Of a DNA stretch of 64,000 nt, positions 25,401-40,700 are shown one piece after another (within the stretch, counting starts at the first letter, position 1; each line of letters starts with the position of its first letter). Source of the DNA: Pardosa pseudoannulata. Lineage: Eukaryota; Arthropoda; Arachnida; Araneae; Lycosidae. The stretch is taken from assembly GCA_032207245.1 (NCBI GenBank), contig CM063509.1:2125120-2189119 (forward strand), read 5' to 3'. Under the pieces are notes generated by a model, which searched no databases, was not told where the DNA came from, and worked only from the letters and a program-made list of their open reading frames with translations. The translations under genes were made by a program, and so were the position numbers.

Positions 25401-28400
25401 TTCAATCAAAATGTTTCCAATTTGAATTCGGGGTACTTTGGTATTATCCAGGTGACCATGAATAATAGCCAAATATAACTCTATAATGTTTATATACAGT
25501 ATCCCTAGAGATAAAACTTATATTTTGTGCTAAAATCTTAATTTTTATTAAAAAAATATTAATTATTATATTAATAAAAATTTTAATCTACAATTTAAGA
25601 AAAAACCAGAATAATATACATTTACCCACCCATTAAGCTTTCTTGCTTTGAGTTTCCTTGGTGAACAAATTCTACTTGGCAATAGGGTCAATAGAATAAT
25701 ACATAAATACCAAACTCAGTAACTTCAGCCAAAAGACAAGTAAAAATAGAATTAAACAATTCAATGCATTTTTTTTTTTTTTTTAGTCAGTAGTTTAGCA
25801 GATCCATGACTTTCACTCATTTTACTTGAAAAATCATGACTTTCCATGACAAAATTAATCCATTGTCTAAATCCATGATTTTCAATTACTTTCCCTGACT
25901 TTCCAGGTGCGCAGAAAAAACCATGTATTTTATGCAAACACAATACTTTGAAGTGCAATTTTATAATTAGTTATTTATTATTATTTCTGTTGATGTACTG
26001 GTCAAAAAAGTAAATTCCCATGCAAGGCTTCAAAGACCTTAAAATGTTGTTCCAAATAACAAAATTTTAAATAATAGCAGATAGTTGAAATAAAGAACCA
26101 TTTATAGGGTTGCCATCTATCTTATAAGGAGAAATAGTTTGCAGAAATTATAAAAACTATTTTTTAACTGTGTGCAAAAAGAGATCTCAGACATTTTAAA
26201 GGGTTAAAGGGAAATAAATTTGTTAAGGTATCCGTTTACATTCGGAGAACTTTTTTCTTTAAACATAGAAACTAGCTCATGTTTTTACATTTTTAGATTT
26301 ATTTTTTATATTATCATAGAGAATTGCACTTAAAAAATTTATTCCTGGAGAAATTTTTATAAAATTTCTAATAAATGAAGAAAATTTAGTAAAAAAATTG
26401 GGTTTTTTCAAATTGTCTAATTTTTTAATTATTTTTTTATGCAAAACATTTCTTATACACTAGACTTGTGAATCACCTAAAATCTTTGCTTTATTTACAT
26501 TTGGTAAAAAATTTGGGTCCTTCAAAATCATACACATTGAATTTTTAATGAATTTTCATTACCTTTATATCTAACTATGAATATAACATCATTAAAAATG
26601 ATCCAAATTTAAAGCTTTTAGGTCATTTACTAGTAAATACTATCTAAAGCATTTATAATAATTTTCAATAAAATATTTTAAGAACTTTTTGAGAAATCCC
26701 ATTTCAAGTTTCAACGTTTTATTAAAAGTACCGTTCTGAGAAAATCGCATTTGAAGTTAATGAAAGCAACTTTAACTATTAAAAAATTAAAATACATGTT
26801 TAAAATTCCCGACACTTTCTTGCTTCAAAACTTTCTAATTGCCAAGTTGCTAATTATTAAAAATACTAGAAAAATGTTTAAACTAATCTTCATGAAAATT
26901 AAAAAAGTTTTGTCCAAAAAATGCTCTTGAAAAGGCTTTAAATTCTCAACTTCCGGTTCTGAAGTCGCTACTTTTGTTTTGTTTTAACAGCTGTAACTTT
27001 TCTTTAAAATGCCGTAGAGAAAAAACAAAAACAGATTTAGAAGCCTAAAAGTTGAAATTTAGCAAAGAAAATTTAAAAAAAAAATTAAAAAATTATGATT
27101 TTTGGCAAAAAAAAAAATGACGCTTTCAACATAGATGGATACTTTAAGTTTAATGATCCATCTGAAAAGTATCTACATAATCTATACTCACCTAATAATT
27201 TCTTGACTTTGTAAATCAGCTGCAATACGATTGGCTGATAAATGGGGATTAGATGACAAAACATTGGAAGTACTTGACGGCACAGATGGTGGAGGTTTTC
27301 CTGAAGAAGGAGACAAAAAATTAGCAAATTCCAAATAAAACAGATACCAGTTATACTTTAACCCTTAAAATATGTTAATCATGGAATGTTGTCATCTCTA
27401 GGGAAATTAGTGGCAAAAATGTTGGAATGTCATTAAAGGATGAGTTTTCATTTCTTAAATAAAATGTTCCAAATAAAATAGAAGATCATTTCCATCTCCT
27501 ACGATACAAATGCTATGAAAGAAACACAATCCTATTCCGTTCTTTGTACAGACATCACCCTCACAATCAAATAAATACCTATTCTAAAATCAACATTCTT
27601 CCATAGATTATCGAACAACGAGTTCAAATTAATACAAATATTATACAAAAAGCATCCTAATGTAACAAATGTATAACAAAACCACGTACACTAAAAAGGA
27701 TAAAACAATATAGCCATTCTCAGAGAAAACACAAACATGATTTAGTTTTCTTTTTACGTCTTTTAAAGAAAACAAAAAGTGTAAACTGGGAAGCCATTCA
27801 ACAACTAAAACTACAAATTTTCTTTTATTCCACCTACATGCACTGAATGACCTCTTCCACTTTTCACCTCAATGATGTCAAAAACTGAAAGAGCATCAAT
27901 GAGGGTCTTTTCTATTTTTTGGATGATTATGAAATAGGAAAAAATCCCATTGTACAGCAAGAAAAAATATTTTAAAAACTATTTGAAATTAATGAAGCCT
28001 TGAGCATTTCCTAGCAAGCTAAACTATGTAATACTGGGTTCACTTTGCTACATGTAAAATATGTTAAAGGGATTGGATACATTTTTACAAGGAAATATAA
28101 CTAAGTTTTTTGTCAAATTTTAATGTACATATATTTTGGAAAAACTGTCAAATTTGTAAATCCTTTAGAAATGAATGACTTAACTTGTGCAAACCCGTAA
28201 TCTAGTTAAATAGGTCCCAATAATGCAAGAACTTACAGCAACAATTTGGAGAAATTTTAGAGTGTAATTTTTAACCTTTAAAATGAATTTTGCAGTAATT
28301 TTAGCATGCAGAAATAGGAATTATAAATATATACAAATATATAAACATGTACAAGTGTATGTGGATGTGTATGCATATTATATACAATACACAAACACAC

Positions 28401-31400
28401 ACAAAGTGGTAAGCAAAATTATTACATCAACACATTAATGTTAAATTATTTATTAAGAAGGCTGAAAGCCATTCTACTCAAAACCTTAGAGTTTTTAACG
28501 TTTCCAAAGTGATGCAATAATAGTCCTTTACCAAATATAGATAACTATTTAGAATTTTCTGAATGGCACAGCATGCAAACTTTTCCTTTTGGCATTAATG
28601 AACATGCATTAGAACAAAACCAAAAGAGTACCCTGCTTACTACTTGAATGTAGATCTACAAAAAATATTTATTTGACAATGCCATTTTTTTTTTTTTTTG
28701 GTAATATTAATACAAAGTAAACAAACTTAATGATATAAAGGGAAGCACAGAAAAACTTGAAATATGCATTAGAAAATTAAATGATCACAAAAGACAGAAA
28801 GGTCCCTCATCGTAACCAGGTTGAATGTAAGACATTTAGTAACGTGATAGATGGGTTTTGTTACTGGAGATCAAGCCAAACTATTTTATTAATGTAAGAC
28901 TTTTATTTACTTATTTTTAGGCAATTGTATTTAACCTTCCAGAGGGTATGCTTTGTTACGTGTATTTTTATGACAGAAGTTTCTTTTATTTATAATCTCA
29001 CAAATACAAGAATTTTCATTTCAAATTAGTAACAAGAGGCATGTTAGATCAGCAATTATGTTTATATAATCATTAAATTTATTTATATTTTCATACAGCG
29101 AAGACTATCCTAAACAATTTATCTTTTTCAGGGTTATAATTTCAAATAATCTAGTGGACAATTGTTTTACTAGAATAAAATAAGAGTAATAACTCATCAT
29201 AAACTATATAATTATTAAAATACGTTTTCAAAATGCTGAAAATAACTATTACTCTACATGCCAGAGCTTATTAGGAAAGAAATATGTCGTAAAACTCAAA
29301 CATTCAAAACAGGACAAATTCATTTCTTCACATAGGGAGGGACTTTTGCTTTGTTCAGGTCAATCGGCTATTTGGAAACTTTTTACACCCCTGAAGTATG
29401 CACAGCTGCCCTTGTTTAGCACAAAATAACCCTCTCCCCCCCTCAAGTTCCCATAGCGGCCAGTCTGAGGACCATTGTGAAGATCTGTCACAACTTAATA
29501 CAAGTCAAATTCTCAGCATGTTTTGAATGTGACGACAACTGATTCTTCGTGCATTCTTTTATAATTTCACAATTTCCAGTTTGTGAACCATGGTAGTATG
29601 TGATAATATTGTAAGAAAAATCTCATATGTTGTAAAATTTGTGCAAGTGCGCTCACTGGAAGGTTAAAGAATTGGCCAAAAGTAGTAAAATTATGTTAAA
29701 GATTTGTATAAAAATTATGTTGTGAAGAGTCTATTTCCAGTTCCCATACTGTCCAATTCAGGATAGACTGAAAAAGAAAGGAAGATAGTAAGAGCCAAAT
29801 TATATTTAGTAAGATTTTAACAAATGAAATCCACTAATTTCTAGAACAGAATAGTGGAAATGAGAACATTCATACCCATCTGGATGAATTTACACACCCA
29901 TATTGAAAAAAAATATAAACATTACTCAATTCCAGAGATTCTTTAGTTACATAATACATTCACATTTATTTACTACAATTAAATCATCTATCTAAACACT
30001 TCAATTTGGTTTTATAATGGCAATCTTTTTATTAATGAGATTCACATGGTAAAAACAAGGAAATACTTCAATTAAATAGTAATACATTCCAGCCAGTTAA
30101 GAAATTTTCACATTTAAATTTAATATTTCTTATTTAAATATTCTTAAAGTGTTTGGAAGTACCTACGGTGATTCTATAATGATAATTTTATAATCCTATT
30201 CAATGTTATACTTTAAGGTTGCTTTGAGGGGCCAAACATTTCACTATCAGGTTTATGAAATACAGAAAATTAATGTTATTAACATTTAGCAGCTTTTTAA
30301 AGAGCATAAAAAGGAATAGCTAAAAGAAATGACAAAGCTGTAGCACTTAAAAATGTATAATTACATACATTTCAAAGCTATTTTTATTATCAACATTAAT
30401 AATATTTAACAAACCTATTTACCATTATTAAGTTGTTAAAATAATTCTAACAGGAGAAAAGCAATCTTGAAATAATAAAGCTAATTTTATCCTACATTTA
30501 TTCTTTTACTACAAAATTTTTTCAAGCATAAATTCTAGTGATCTTTATTTTTGACTGAATGGTCTGATAAGTTAGAAAAAAAAATTTACTTTATCTAAAA
30601 AAAAGTGTAAAATAATAAAATTGAAAGTACTTACTGCAAAGGTATATCATGGGTACGCACCCATTTTACCAAAGTACTAAACAAATAGAATATAGACAAA
30701 ATGATCGCTACAAAAATCACAGGTCAAACTTTCAAATCCCCAGCAAATAGAATAGAGATGACCAGGATAAGGAATACAAAATCAAAAGAAGCCATAAAAC
30801 ATTGTGAGCCATTTTACATTGAAGAGTAGTCACCTGATCCGATTTTCTTTGTGCTACATAAATCAGACTACAAAGTTATTAAAGGAGGGAAAGTATGTAA
30901 ATATATTAAGAGCAGCAATATGTTTGTTTGAGGCACACTGCATCTTTTTATCCCCCAAAGTACATTTTGACTACAGAAAGTCAATCGCAGATAATTAACA
31001 GGTTAGTATTCTCAATTATAATTCATAATCACAGAATAGTTCCTTGATTTCACTCCTGGCGCATTCCCTCAATATGACACTAGAGGATTGGATAAAGCAG
31101 AACTAGGGTTTTTTGCATGTTGTTTAACCATTTAAGGTATCTCCTGAATTACAAGAATAGCTTGTACCAAATACCCCAAACTACCCATTATCTCTGGAAT
31201 AAAAATAATGCTTATATTTTTAATTCCAGATTTATACAATATATATAAAATTCTCGATATCTCAAACCTTTAGCATTACCATTAGAAAGTAACTATTACA
31301 TCAACATAAAAGATCTAGAGCAGCAGAAAAAATGATTGCATCATCCTAAATTCATTAAAAATATCAAGCCATGATGGAATGCAGCTATACATGATTATTT

Positions 31401-34400
31401 TTTATAGATATGTATATATGTGTCTATGTATATATATATATATATATATATAACTGCATGTTTATAAATAAATTATATACATATATAATCTGCATATTAT
31501 ATACCCTTAAAATTTTTAATGTGATGCTACCATTCTCATTGCAACTGTACATATAATGAGGAATTCCGACCTGCTATCCTTTAAGTTTATTGATAAATTG
31601 CTAGCAATAACTAAACAGAGTTCACCATAAAGTAATGAATCAAGAAAAGCCTCCCTGTCCATCCTTTTCTATTGAATCGATAATAATGATGGGACCTAAC
31701 TATAAATGAAGGATTTATGACTGTAAAATTACAGCATATCCACCAAAAAGCAATGGAATAATACTGTCATGGTCAGCAAAATGTTTTTTTTTTTTTTCTG
31801 AATGTGAAATTTATAAAAAGATTTGAATATTAGTATCATACAATGATAAATAATTTCCCAATCAATTATCAACACAACAAATCAATGTAGAGAACAGTCT
31901 GTCTGACGAATAAGACATTATTCCTTTTGCAAGAGGTTGTATTATGAAGAACAATAGTGTAAAAAAAGTTTAATAAATAGACACATAATAAAAGTAATTA
32001 CTTTCACGATGTCTCTGTGTTTTAATGTATTTTACTACACAGAAAATATAAATCAAAAGCTATTTTTTTAAAACAATATTAGCTGTTCTGAGTGACTGGG
32101 AAATAACTGAATAAGTCAGAGATCCAAATCATGAGCCTATTACATATGAAAAAATAAAATATAGAAAGAAAATATTAAACACTGTTAAAGGAGACAAAAA
32201 GGAAGAGGATATAGATTTATTTATTTATTATTTTTAAACAAGATGATGGGGAATATTGAAAGACTTGCATGTAAAAAGGCCCAAGTTGAAAACTTTAAAA
32301 TAGAATTATACCATTAAACAAATATTTATTAATCTTCCATAGCACTTTCCATTACAATAAGATGGAAATAGGAATCGTCTGACTTCAAAAATCTAATGAC
32401 CACTAATATATCGTCAACTCTAGTTCACCTGTATGCCATAATAATAAAACAAACACATAAATTTCATACTGTTCAAAAATCTCTCAAAACTTTGAGATAT
32501 CGAGTTCAATATATTCTTTCAGTGTCTATTAAAAAAAGAAAAGCGAAAAAAAAACTTGTGCACAATGAATTCATTCAATCAAAAAGTATTAAATACCAAG
32601 TAAATGAGAGAGAAATGGCTGATGGAAAAAAGAAGTTATTTTTATGGGTGAACACATATGAATAATAAAATTGTAAAAATTACCTATTGATGAGTGAGTA
32701 TAAAGTAAAGGGGAAGAAAGCCAGACTCTTAGACAGTCAAATAAATGTGGCCGTATAGCCAAATGGGTAGAAAGCTACACTTTGGTACCAGAGTTCAGGG
32801 GTTTGAATCCCACTGTAGCCATTTTAAATCTGTTTTAAGCAGTAGGTCCCAGTCGCATTAGCCCTTGTGCAGGAAAAAGTAGCGCTCCAAATCAATCAAA
32901 GGAATGCGCTTGTCTATGTTTCACTAAAGGCTGGTAATTCCAGAGCAATAAGGCAAAAATTTTGCGACAGAATCACCTCTCAGGAGAAAGAATGAATTAC
33001 TCATCCTATAACAAAAATATAAAAAATATAACTATGTTTTGCCCTGCTTTTTACTTTTAATACTTGATTCACACATCAAGTATTTTTATAATTTTGAAGA
33101 AATAGTCCTTATTGCAATTAAAAAGTTTTGAATTTATTCCAAAATAAACAAAATTTAATAAGCAAAAGCCTAAAAAAATGTAAATGTTATGTCTACTTTC
33201 CCCTACCAAGTAGTTTGTGCCTCATAAGAATATTAAATACTGCACATCTAATCAGTATAAAGTATGTCTCACAGCTTAGACTACAAAGTTATTTCCATGA
33301 AATTCTCAATTAATCCATGACATTTGCCTATTTTTTCTATATCCTCCCTTTCCTTAAAAATATGAGGGTCAAGATCAGAGGTGGGCAACAGCCGGCCCGT
33401 TGAAAAATCCTGCATGCAATTTTGTTGAAATCAACAGTTTTTTGACGACAATTTTGACATGCAAGAAGCTCCTGTTGAAATTCAAGAAGAACTAATTGAC
33501 TTACAGTTACATACTAAAAGAAAATTCTCACTCAAATGAGTTGAGTGTTTTCTACAGTGCTTTGAATACAGAACATTTCAAACATTTTTTGAAATACCTA
33601 GTTTTATTTGGTTCAACATATATTTGTGAAAGAACTTTTTCGTTAAAGATTCACACGAAAAATAAATATCGATCACAAATTACTGACGAAAGTCTACACT
33701 CAGTATTAAGGATTTTCGGTATTAAGAATTTCTACAAGTGATTTGGATCCAAATTTTGAAGAAATATTATCAAATGAACATTCCAGATTTCACATTTCAC
33801 ATTCAATAAAACTATTCTATGTTTGCCTTTTCTTTTTATAATTCTATTTACTATTATATTTACAGAATGTAATATAAATATAAGAATGTAATAACTATGA
33901 TCCAAATAAAATAATTTGTATCGTTAAGATATAAATAAATATTAAAATAAAATTTTCCATTAACTAATTTATTGAATGACCATTCATTTAATATAATGGA
34001 TCCTATTTCTTTAAAAATGATGCAACCTATTTTATTGGGCACAAATGGTTCACATATATACATACCTAAGTAAGATAATTTATTATTACTATTATCTTTT
34101 ATTAACTCTCCAATTTCTCTGTCCAAATGCTTTAAAATGATACTTATATAGTGTTTTTGTCAAAAAAATTCCTTGGGTAAGGAAAAAAACTCCACCCAAA
34201 ACATTCGTGGGTGCACAGCGTACGCAGTATAGGAGACATTTTGAAAATTTCCTTTTGGCCCACGCTTAAAAGTATTTGCCCACCCCTGGTCAAGATGAAC
34301 ACGCATCGTATGTGATAGAGAATAAATATTTACTATAGTCCCAATCTGACATATATGTGACACTGATAAAAATTTATGAAAACGCTTGAAGCAACAACTA

Positions 34401-37400
34401 TTAATAATAATAAAAATGCCATTATTTCTTCTGTTCAAACCCAGAAGCCAACAAAGAATAAATTACATTCTCCTGTCTGAAAATATGAGACATCTATCTC
34501 TTAACGTAGGAGTAACAAAAATATTTTCTTTTATACCTAAATAGGTGATAATAATAAACAGAAGGTTCTGAAATGAGACATACATGAAAAACAACGGACC
34601 GACAAACATGGTGTATTTGAGAATATCAGGGTGATGATCCTGTGCACTTAAAAACACCCTATTTCAATCAAAATGGTGATCAAGTGTGCATAGAGGAAGT
34701 TAAAATCACAAACTGACCAATATAATACTATTGTTTCTAATATTGCAATCTTATCTAGAAGCAACTTTATTACGAGATGAAAGGAATTTTTGCAAGATTC
34801 TGCATATTTATGAAGCAAAACTTCTTTGCAAGGAGCAATTATAATTAACATTGCCATCCTGTTTCCCAGAAGCTGTTAAGGTCACCACATCATTGTTAAA
34901 ATAAAATATTCCTATCAGATTATTCTTTGTATGATTTTCAATTATTAGACAGTTTAATTATTTCAAATAAAAACAATCTAAATGATTACAATTATAAATA
35001 ATTTTCATATTTTCAGACAGACAGCACTACAAGCAGTAACGCAGGCAGACAAAAAGCATATACCCACTTCTTACTACAATGAAATATTAACTCATGATTC
35101 TAAACTATTAGTTAAGACTTCACAGAGAGCTACGTCACAACAAACATAGCAAGGATGACATTTATCCAACACAAAATGTGAAAATATGTGATTGAGTAAG
35201 TGACATACTCAATAAATTAAGTTTTACCGCAATTTAAGTCAAAATCACAGAATTTCATTTGTAATGTTTAGCTACCAGTAATTTTCAAAAATTTAAGGAA
35301 AGGGGGAGACAAAAACTTGTAGCCACCCCTAGAATGAAATATTAACTATGATCCTAAATAATCAGCGGGAACTTTGCAGAGAGCTACTAACAATCAATTG
35401 CCCTGTAACAAGGGCACCTAGAACTTCATATGAAGAGATTTTATCAAACACAAAACTAAGTAAGTGACACACTTATTAAAAGGCTTCACTTTAATATCAG
35501 TGAAAATCACAAAATTTCCTTTTAGCATTGCACCAATCCCTTATGCTTCCTATTTGTAACTTCTGCAAGCAATATAAAATTGCGTTAAAAGTATTAGAAT
35601 TTTTTTTTTTTTTTTTTAATTTAGGGAATGTTTCCTTTGTTGTTATTTGTAATCTGAAAACCTTATACAGTCTACTAATATGAATCAAAAATGACATTTA
35701 TAGACAGGAGATAGTTTAGCACATTTCAAGGTAATTTTTTTCCAAGCAACAGAACATAAAAATATTTTTTGAACAGAGAATAAATTCATTTAAATGAAGT
35801 TCATTTGACTTTCAACTTCTTTTTTTGCTGGGGAATATGTTTGCCAATGCCCGCAGGTAGTATATTTTATGCTTCTTATTTCTTTATTATTTATTTATTT
35901 TGTTTTTCTATTTCTGAAGTTGTTGATAAATGGAAACTCTTACAAGAGGTGGCTTACCAAATTCATTTAAAAATAGTAACTTTGATGATACATATATTTA
36001 CCATAGTCTTAGAGTTCAAAAAGGGGAAAATATCTCAAGGTTCAAAAACGGGAGAGAAAGTTGAAGACTTTGGTAATTTAGCTTTGGTTCAAACTAACAA
36101 AATAATCAAATAAACCTTTTGGTAATTGAAATTAAAAATCATTCTGTGGTTCAAGGAACTTTGCTAATTCTTGGTTTAAATGTTTTGAAGAAAAATGATT
36201 TCCACTTGCTTGCAATATGTAAATGCGGGTGGGATAAGATGTCTTTGAAACGCATCACTTAAAAGAACGCCATTTCAATTTTATACAATAAGAAAGAGAA
36301 AAAGGTGGAGGATTCTAAAGGATGAAGGAAAAAGAATAGATGCACAAAGAGAGAGGGGGAATGGGTTCAACGGATGCCACCCGTGACAGCAATAAAGCAA
36401 TCAGTAATTATTAATTCATTCCAAAAGTAAAAATTGGCCATCCTTTTGAAAATTAAAAACAAAACCATCAGTAAAAGTTTAAAAAAGCTCCGATACAAAT
36501 AAAAGAAGTAATTGGAGTTTGGCAGAGAAAAGCATCAACTTCTTCAAGGTTCTTCTGTTACCAAATAGTGTGAAAAAAAAAGAGCATATTATAAAACACT
36601 ATGTATTACATGATAAAGGTATTTTGCCAGCACTAATAAATAGTTTTACAAAACAATTTCATCAAAATTGTAAATATCATTGCTTTCTCAAATAAATCAA
36701 TTTCATAATATATCAAACTGATCTAGAAAAATAGAATATTTGGGGGCACAAATGATGCATTAGATTACTTTTTTAACTAGAAAAAAAGGATGCAGAAATC
36801 CCTGCTTCCTTGTCACTAGTATGATCTGTTTTAGAAATGATGTATTAGATTGTTTTTAAAAGACACAAAAAAAGGAGGCAGACATAGCAGCTTCCTTGTA
36901 ATTAGAATGATATGTTTTAGAAATCATACAATAGATTACTTTTTTAAAAAAGGATGCAGAAATTCCTGCTTCCTTGTCACCAGTATAAAGAATAAGTATT
37001 ACATTAAACCAAGAAAAATATTTATGCATCATTAAAATTACTCAAATTGGCAGAAAAAGACAAAACTGTTATTAAAAAAAAGCACACTATTTTAAATACA
37101 ATATGAAAAATGATTCATCCAATTAAAATATTGAAAACATCCAATGACAAAATTAATTGAAAAACTAATTACATTTGTGTGCCCCTTCATTTAAAGGGTG
37201 AAAATACCTTTAAACATGTTAATACATGCTATACATAGCAAAATGAAACATTCCTATAGCTTACCTATAGATGCAGCCGTTGAGGAATCCTGCCTCTGTT
37301 GTGCAATGGCAATTCCCACTGGAATACAAGGATTAACTAAAAGAGACAAACAAAAAATTACATCAGGTTCAGCTTGCTCTTTTTTTAAATTCAAACACTG

Positions 37401-37661
37401 TGAACACTAGCACTGCAGAAAACGGTGAGCACCAATTAATATGAATGTGCTCAATTACTAGATCTTAAACTTAACTTAAATACTAGGTTTATACACAATG
37501 ACATTGATTCATTTTAGACATTAATTTATTATAACCATTCATCAAAAATAATAAAAACAATATCAAAAAGTTTATATAGTTAGAAAAATATATAGATGGT
37601 TTTAATGGAATTTAGTTTTTACCAGTCACCGTTTCTTACACAGTTCAGCCGCAGTTTGGGC

Positions 37662-37742
<81 letters not shown>

Positions 37743-40700
37743 CACAGTGAAACTTCTCCAAGCGGCCACCCTTCTAAACAGCCAATTTTTCGACTCATAG
37801 ACCTAATGTTAAAATAACCTGTATCAGCGGCCACCCAATCCCCTCTAAACGACCTCCAATTGGGATTGACTCTTTCATTTTTGGGGAAATTCTACTCACT
37901 CTATGCTTTAATTTTAAGCGAAAGAACTCAAGGTCAGGTTTATGGTCCGATAAGCCATAGGAATAACTTGAGAAGTCCATTCCCGCTGTCCCCCCTCCTT
38001 CTAAGAAAGATTGCATCTGTTATCTCTTTTGCATTCTCCCCACACCCTTCAGATAGGGAATCCTTATTGCATCATCCATAGAAACTGAAGGAGGAACTGG
38101 ACAATCGAGCGTTAAAGGTGTCCTGGGGCCTTTGTTTGGAATTCCAATCAGTAAAGTTAAGGAAGAAATGCACCTCTGTCAGCAAAAATGTCATTCATGG
38201 CAGTTTCATTTCATGAGTTGGTCAGTGATCTGAGTTGCAACAATGTCAGAATACGTTTTTCTAAATCTCGAGCAGAGCATTCAAGTTCTGCGTGAATATG
38301 AGAATGGCAAATCGGCAAGAAAGTTAGCTGAACTATTTAACTGCAGAAGAACGGAAATCTACAAAGTCATTAAAGAAAAGAATTTGATTATGAAGAAGTA
38401 CGAAGACTACAAAACAAACAGAAACTAATTGTAGTCTTTTTTTTTTTTTTTTTTTAATGTAAAGAAGCATGAAATAAAGTATTATTTACTCTTTAGATAA
38501 GTTTTAAATTTCATTTACATAAGGAATATATGTGAGACTTGTTTATATTACACATTATAGTAATTATCTTATAATAGTAAATAAAACCCTTCAGAGTGAC
38601 CAACACCTCTAAGTGGCCAAATATTCTCGGTACAGAGGGGTGGCCGCTCCGAGAGGTTTCACTGTATATATATGCATGTGTGAGTGATAAGTCTATCCCC
38701 ATGACAGGTGGTTGCAGTCATGTTCAGAAAAAGATACTGTTTTAGCCAAAGACCTTTATTAGCAGAATTTTGGGTGGACAAGTTCCAACTTCACTATAGT
38801 GATGGGACAAACTGAGGGATCAGCAAACATGAAGTTAACAGCATAAGGCTAAGTAACATCTGAGTTAAAATCTCAGTCAAAATTTCTGTAAAAATCTGTC
38901 GCTCATAATGTGCATCTCCTTTTTGTTCGAGAATTTTCTATTTTAGCCACTAGGGCAGTATAAAATTTTTATTGATTAGACCCCCCACCCCCACCCTTCT
39001 CTGAGTGCATGAACTTGTAGCCCCGGTGGTCCCAGTGTTACATTAGGGGTTAAAAAAGGGAAATCAAAGAAATGAAAGGTTTTTGCCCTTGACTTTAGAT
39101 TTGAAACCCTCTGCAAATTTTCTAAACCTTAATGAGGGCTTTGGGCATTAAATTTACATCGGCATGTTTAAACTCTCACATTACCGGAAATTTCATGACA
39201 CTATATACCTTAAGGGGGTTTTAGGTTTTATACAAAATACCTAGATTAGTTTCCCGATTGAGTTTTTTTTTTCCTTACAATATCCTCCCCAGGCTAAAAG
39301 AAAGGGATGAACGAAGTGAGAAGCTTTCTGTTAACATAAAATTTTTACAAGAATTTTAAGAAACAAAAGGAGTAATTGATGATTCCACATAGAATTATAT
39401 ACAAAATAAAACTATATAATATACTTTTTGCAACAATAAACCTGCTACATAAACATAATACATGTAATAATAAATGCATAAATAAAAAAATCGGCAAGAT
39501 ATTTACATGAATTATTTACACAAAATTTACATTAATACACTGGAAAATTTTATTGGAAGTGCAAGCTGTATTTCTCAGTTTCACTTAATGGTTACATAGG
39601 TGAATGATTTCAGCACAAGTTTCAATATTACTTAGTTTGTACAATAAAATGGCAGACAGAAAGCACAATTGCGAATAGCGATGAAATTATTAAAAAATAA
39701 ATAAAATCTTGCTGGTGCTTGTTTGATTTGTTGTGGATATTTATAAAATATTTCAACCCCAAAATGGAAAGAAGATTCAGTACCAAGTCTTTTAAACTTC
39801 TTAGAATAAATTATACACCCCCTCTTCCTAGCCTGAACTACACAAAGTTTGCCCACCTATGCCCAAAGGTCTAACAAGTTTTTATCATCTACTGCATGAC
39901 AACATTGGGGATAAAAATACTTGTATAGTTATAATCTAGAGCACTACAATAATTTTACACTGAATAACAAACACTCTGGAATTGTTTACATATCAACAAT
40001 GGCGTGAGTTTGCCCATTATTTCCTGCAACAATGGATTGGATTGAGCAATACTACTCAATAAGGATTTAATGCGACAAGTAATAGCTATGAAAGTTGGGC
40101 TACAGCAGATGCTATAGAAATATAAAATGGTAGATTTACTTATCTTTTACCACCTATTCAAATAAATCTGTCTCAATTTGAGTATCACTAATTTCGCTGT
40201 TATTTGTTGACACAGAAATCAACTAACATTTCATATCAATATTTGCTAGACTATTTGAGTTCTGTCTATAATTTGAATTTTACTCCCTATAAAAAATTAT
40301 TAGCATCCAAAGAAAGCTACATTTACATTCTAATATTGATAAAATATATGAGCATCATTTGGCAAAATACAACAAAGAAAAATCTTTTGCATGAAAATAA
40401 AACAAAAGATTCCTTTATGGATAAGCATATTTACCTGTAGCTGGAAACACAATAGACGTTGAAGAAACAGATGACGATGCAGAAATAGTATGAGACGTCT
40501 GTACATCCTTTCCAAATGTGACATTCTTTGAAAGCTTTGGAGCTAGAGTGGCTAACGTCGTCCGGCCACCATGACTTATTTTATCCATTTCGCTTATCTT
40601 CCCTCGTTTGGCTGTGAGTCGTTCTGTTTTGAGTGAGCGGTGAATGCTCGTATTAGCAGTGACGTGGGATATTGTGCTTTTGAGAGGCACCGGAGAGGCT

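Larger units (their letters stand above)
23713..27191. other. intron between exons 6 and 7
   Basis: It holds a pogo/Tigger remnant (24,082-24,682), a probable MITE with CCATGACTTT repeats (25,146 to about 25,915) and copy 3 of the GGTATCC TTAA MITE (26,227-27,143). Confidence 0.65.
27301..37264. other. 9,964-bp intron between exons 5 and 6
   Basis: The longest intron seen. It contains a piggyBac-type element (28,935-29,663), a SINE (32,748-32,895), a hAT element with transposase tail (33,376-34,288), a diverged tandem duplication (35,050-35,530) and a three-unit repeat (36,751-36,988). Other stretches are AT-rich with no supported gene. Confidence 0.65.
37337..40434. other. intron between exons 4 and 5
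   Basis: It contains a (CT)n(TA)n tract (37,664-37,738), a Tigger-like element (37,745-38,664), and a GC-richer stretch at about 38,700-39,300 of unknown origin, possibly an old retroelement end. The rest is AT-rich, with no gene seen. Confidence 0.6.

Noticed and set aside
32748..32820. tRNA gene
   Set aside because: The A and B box-like motifs are there, but the stems do not pair well and the sequence continues into a SINE body found in other copies.
34160..34438. 92-codon minus-strand ORF
   Set aside because: It crosses the terminal repeat of the hAT element and its flank; it matches no protein family.
36751..36988. CRISPR-like repeat array
   Set aside because: Long imperfect tandem units without regular unique spacers, in a eukaryotic intron.
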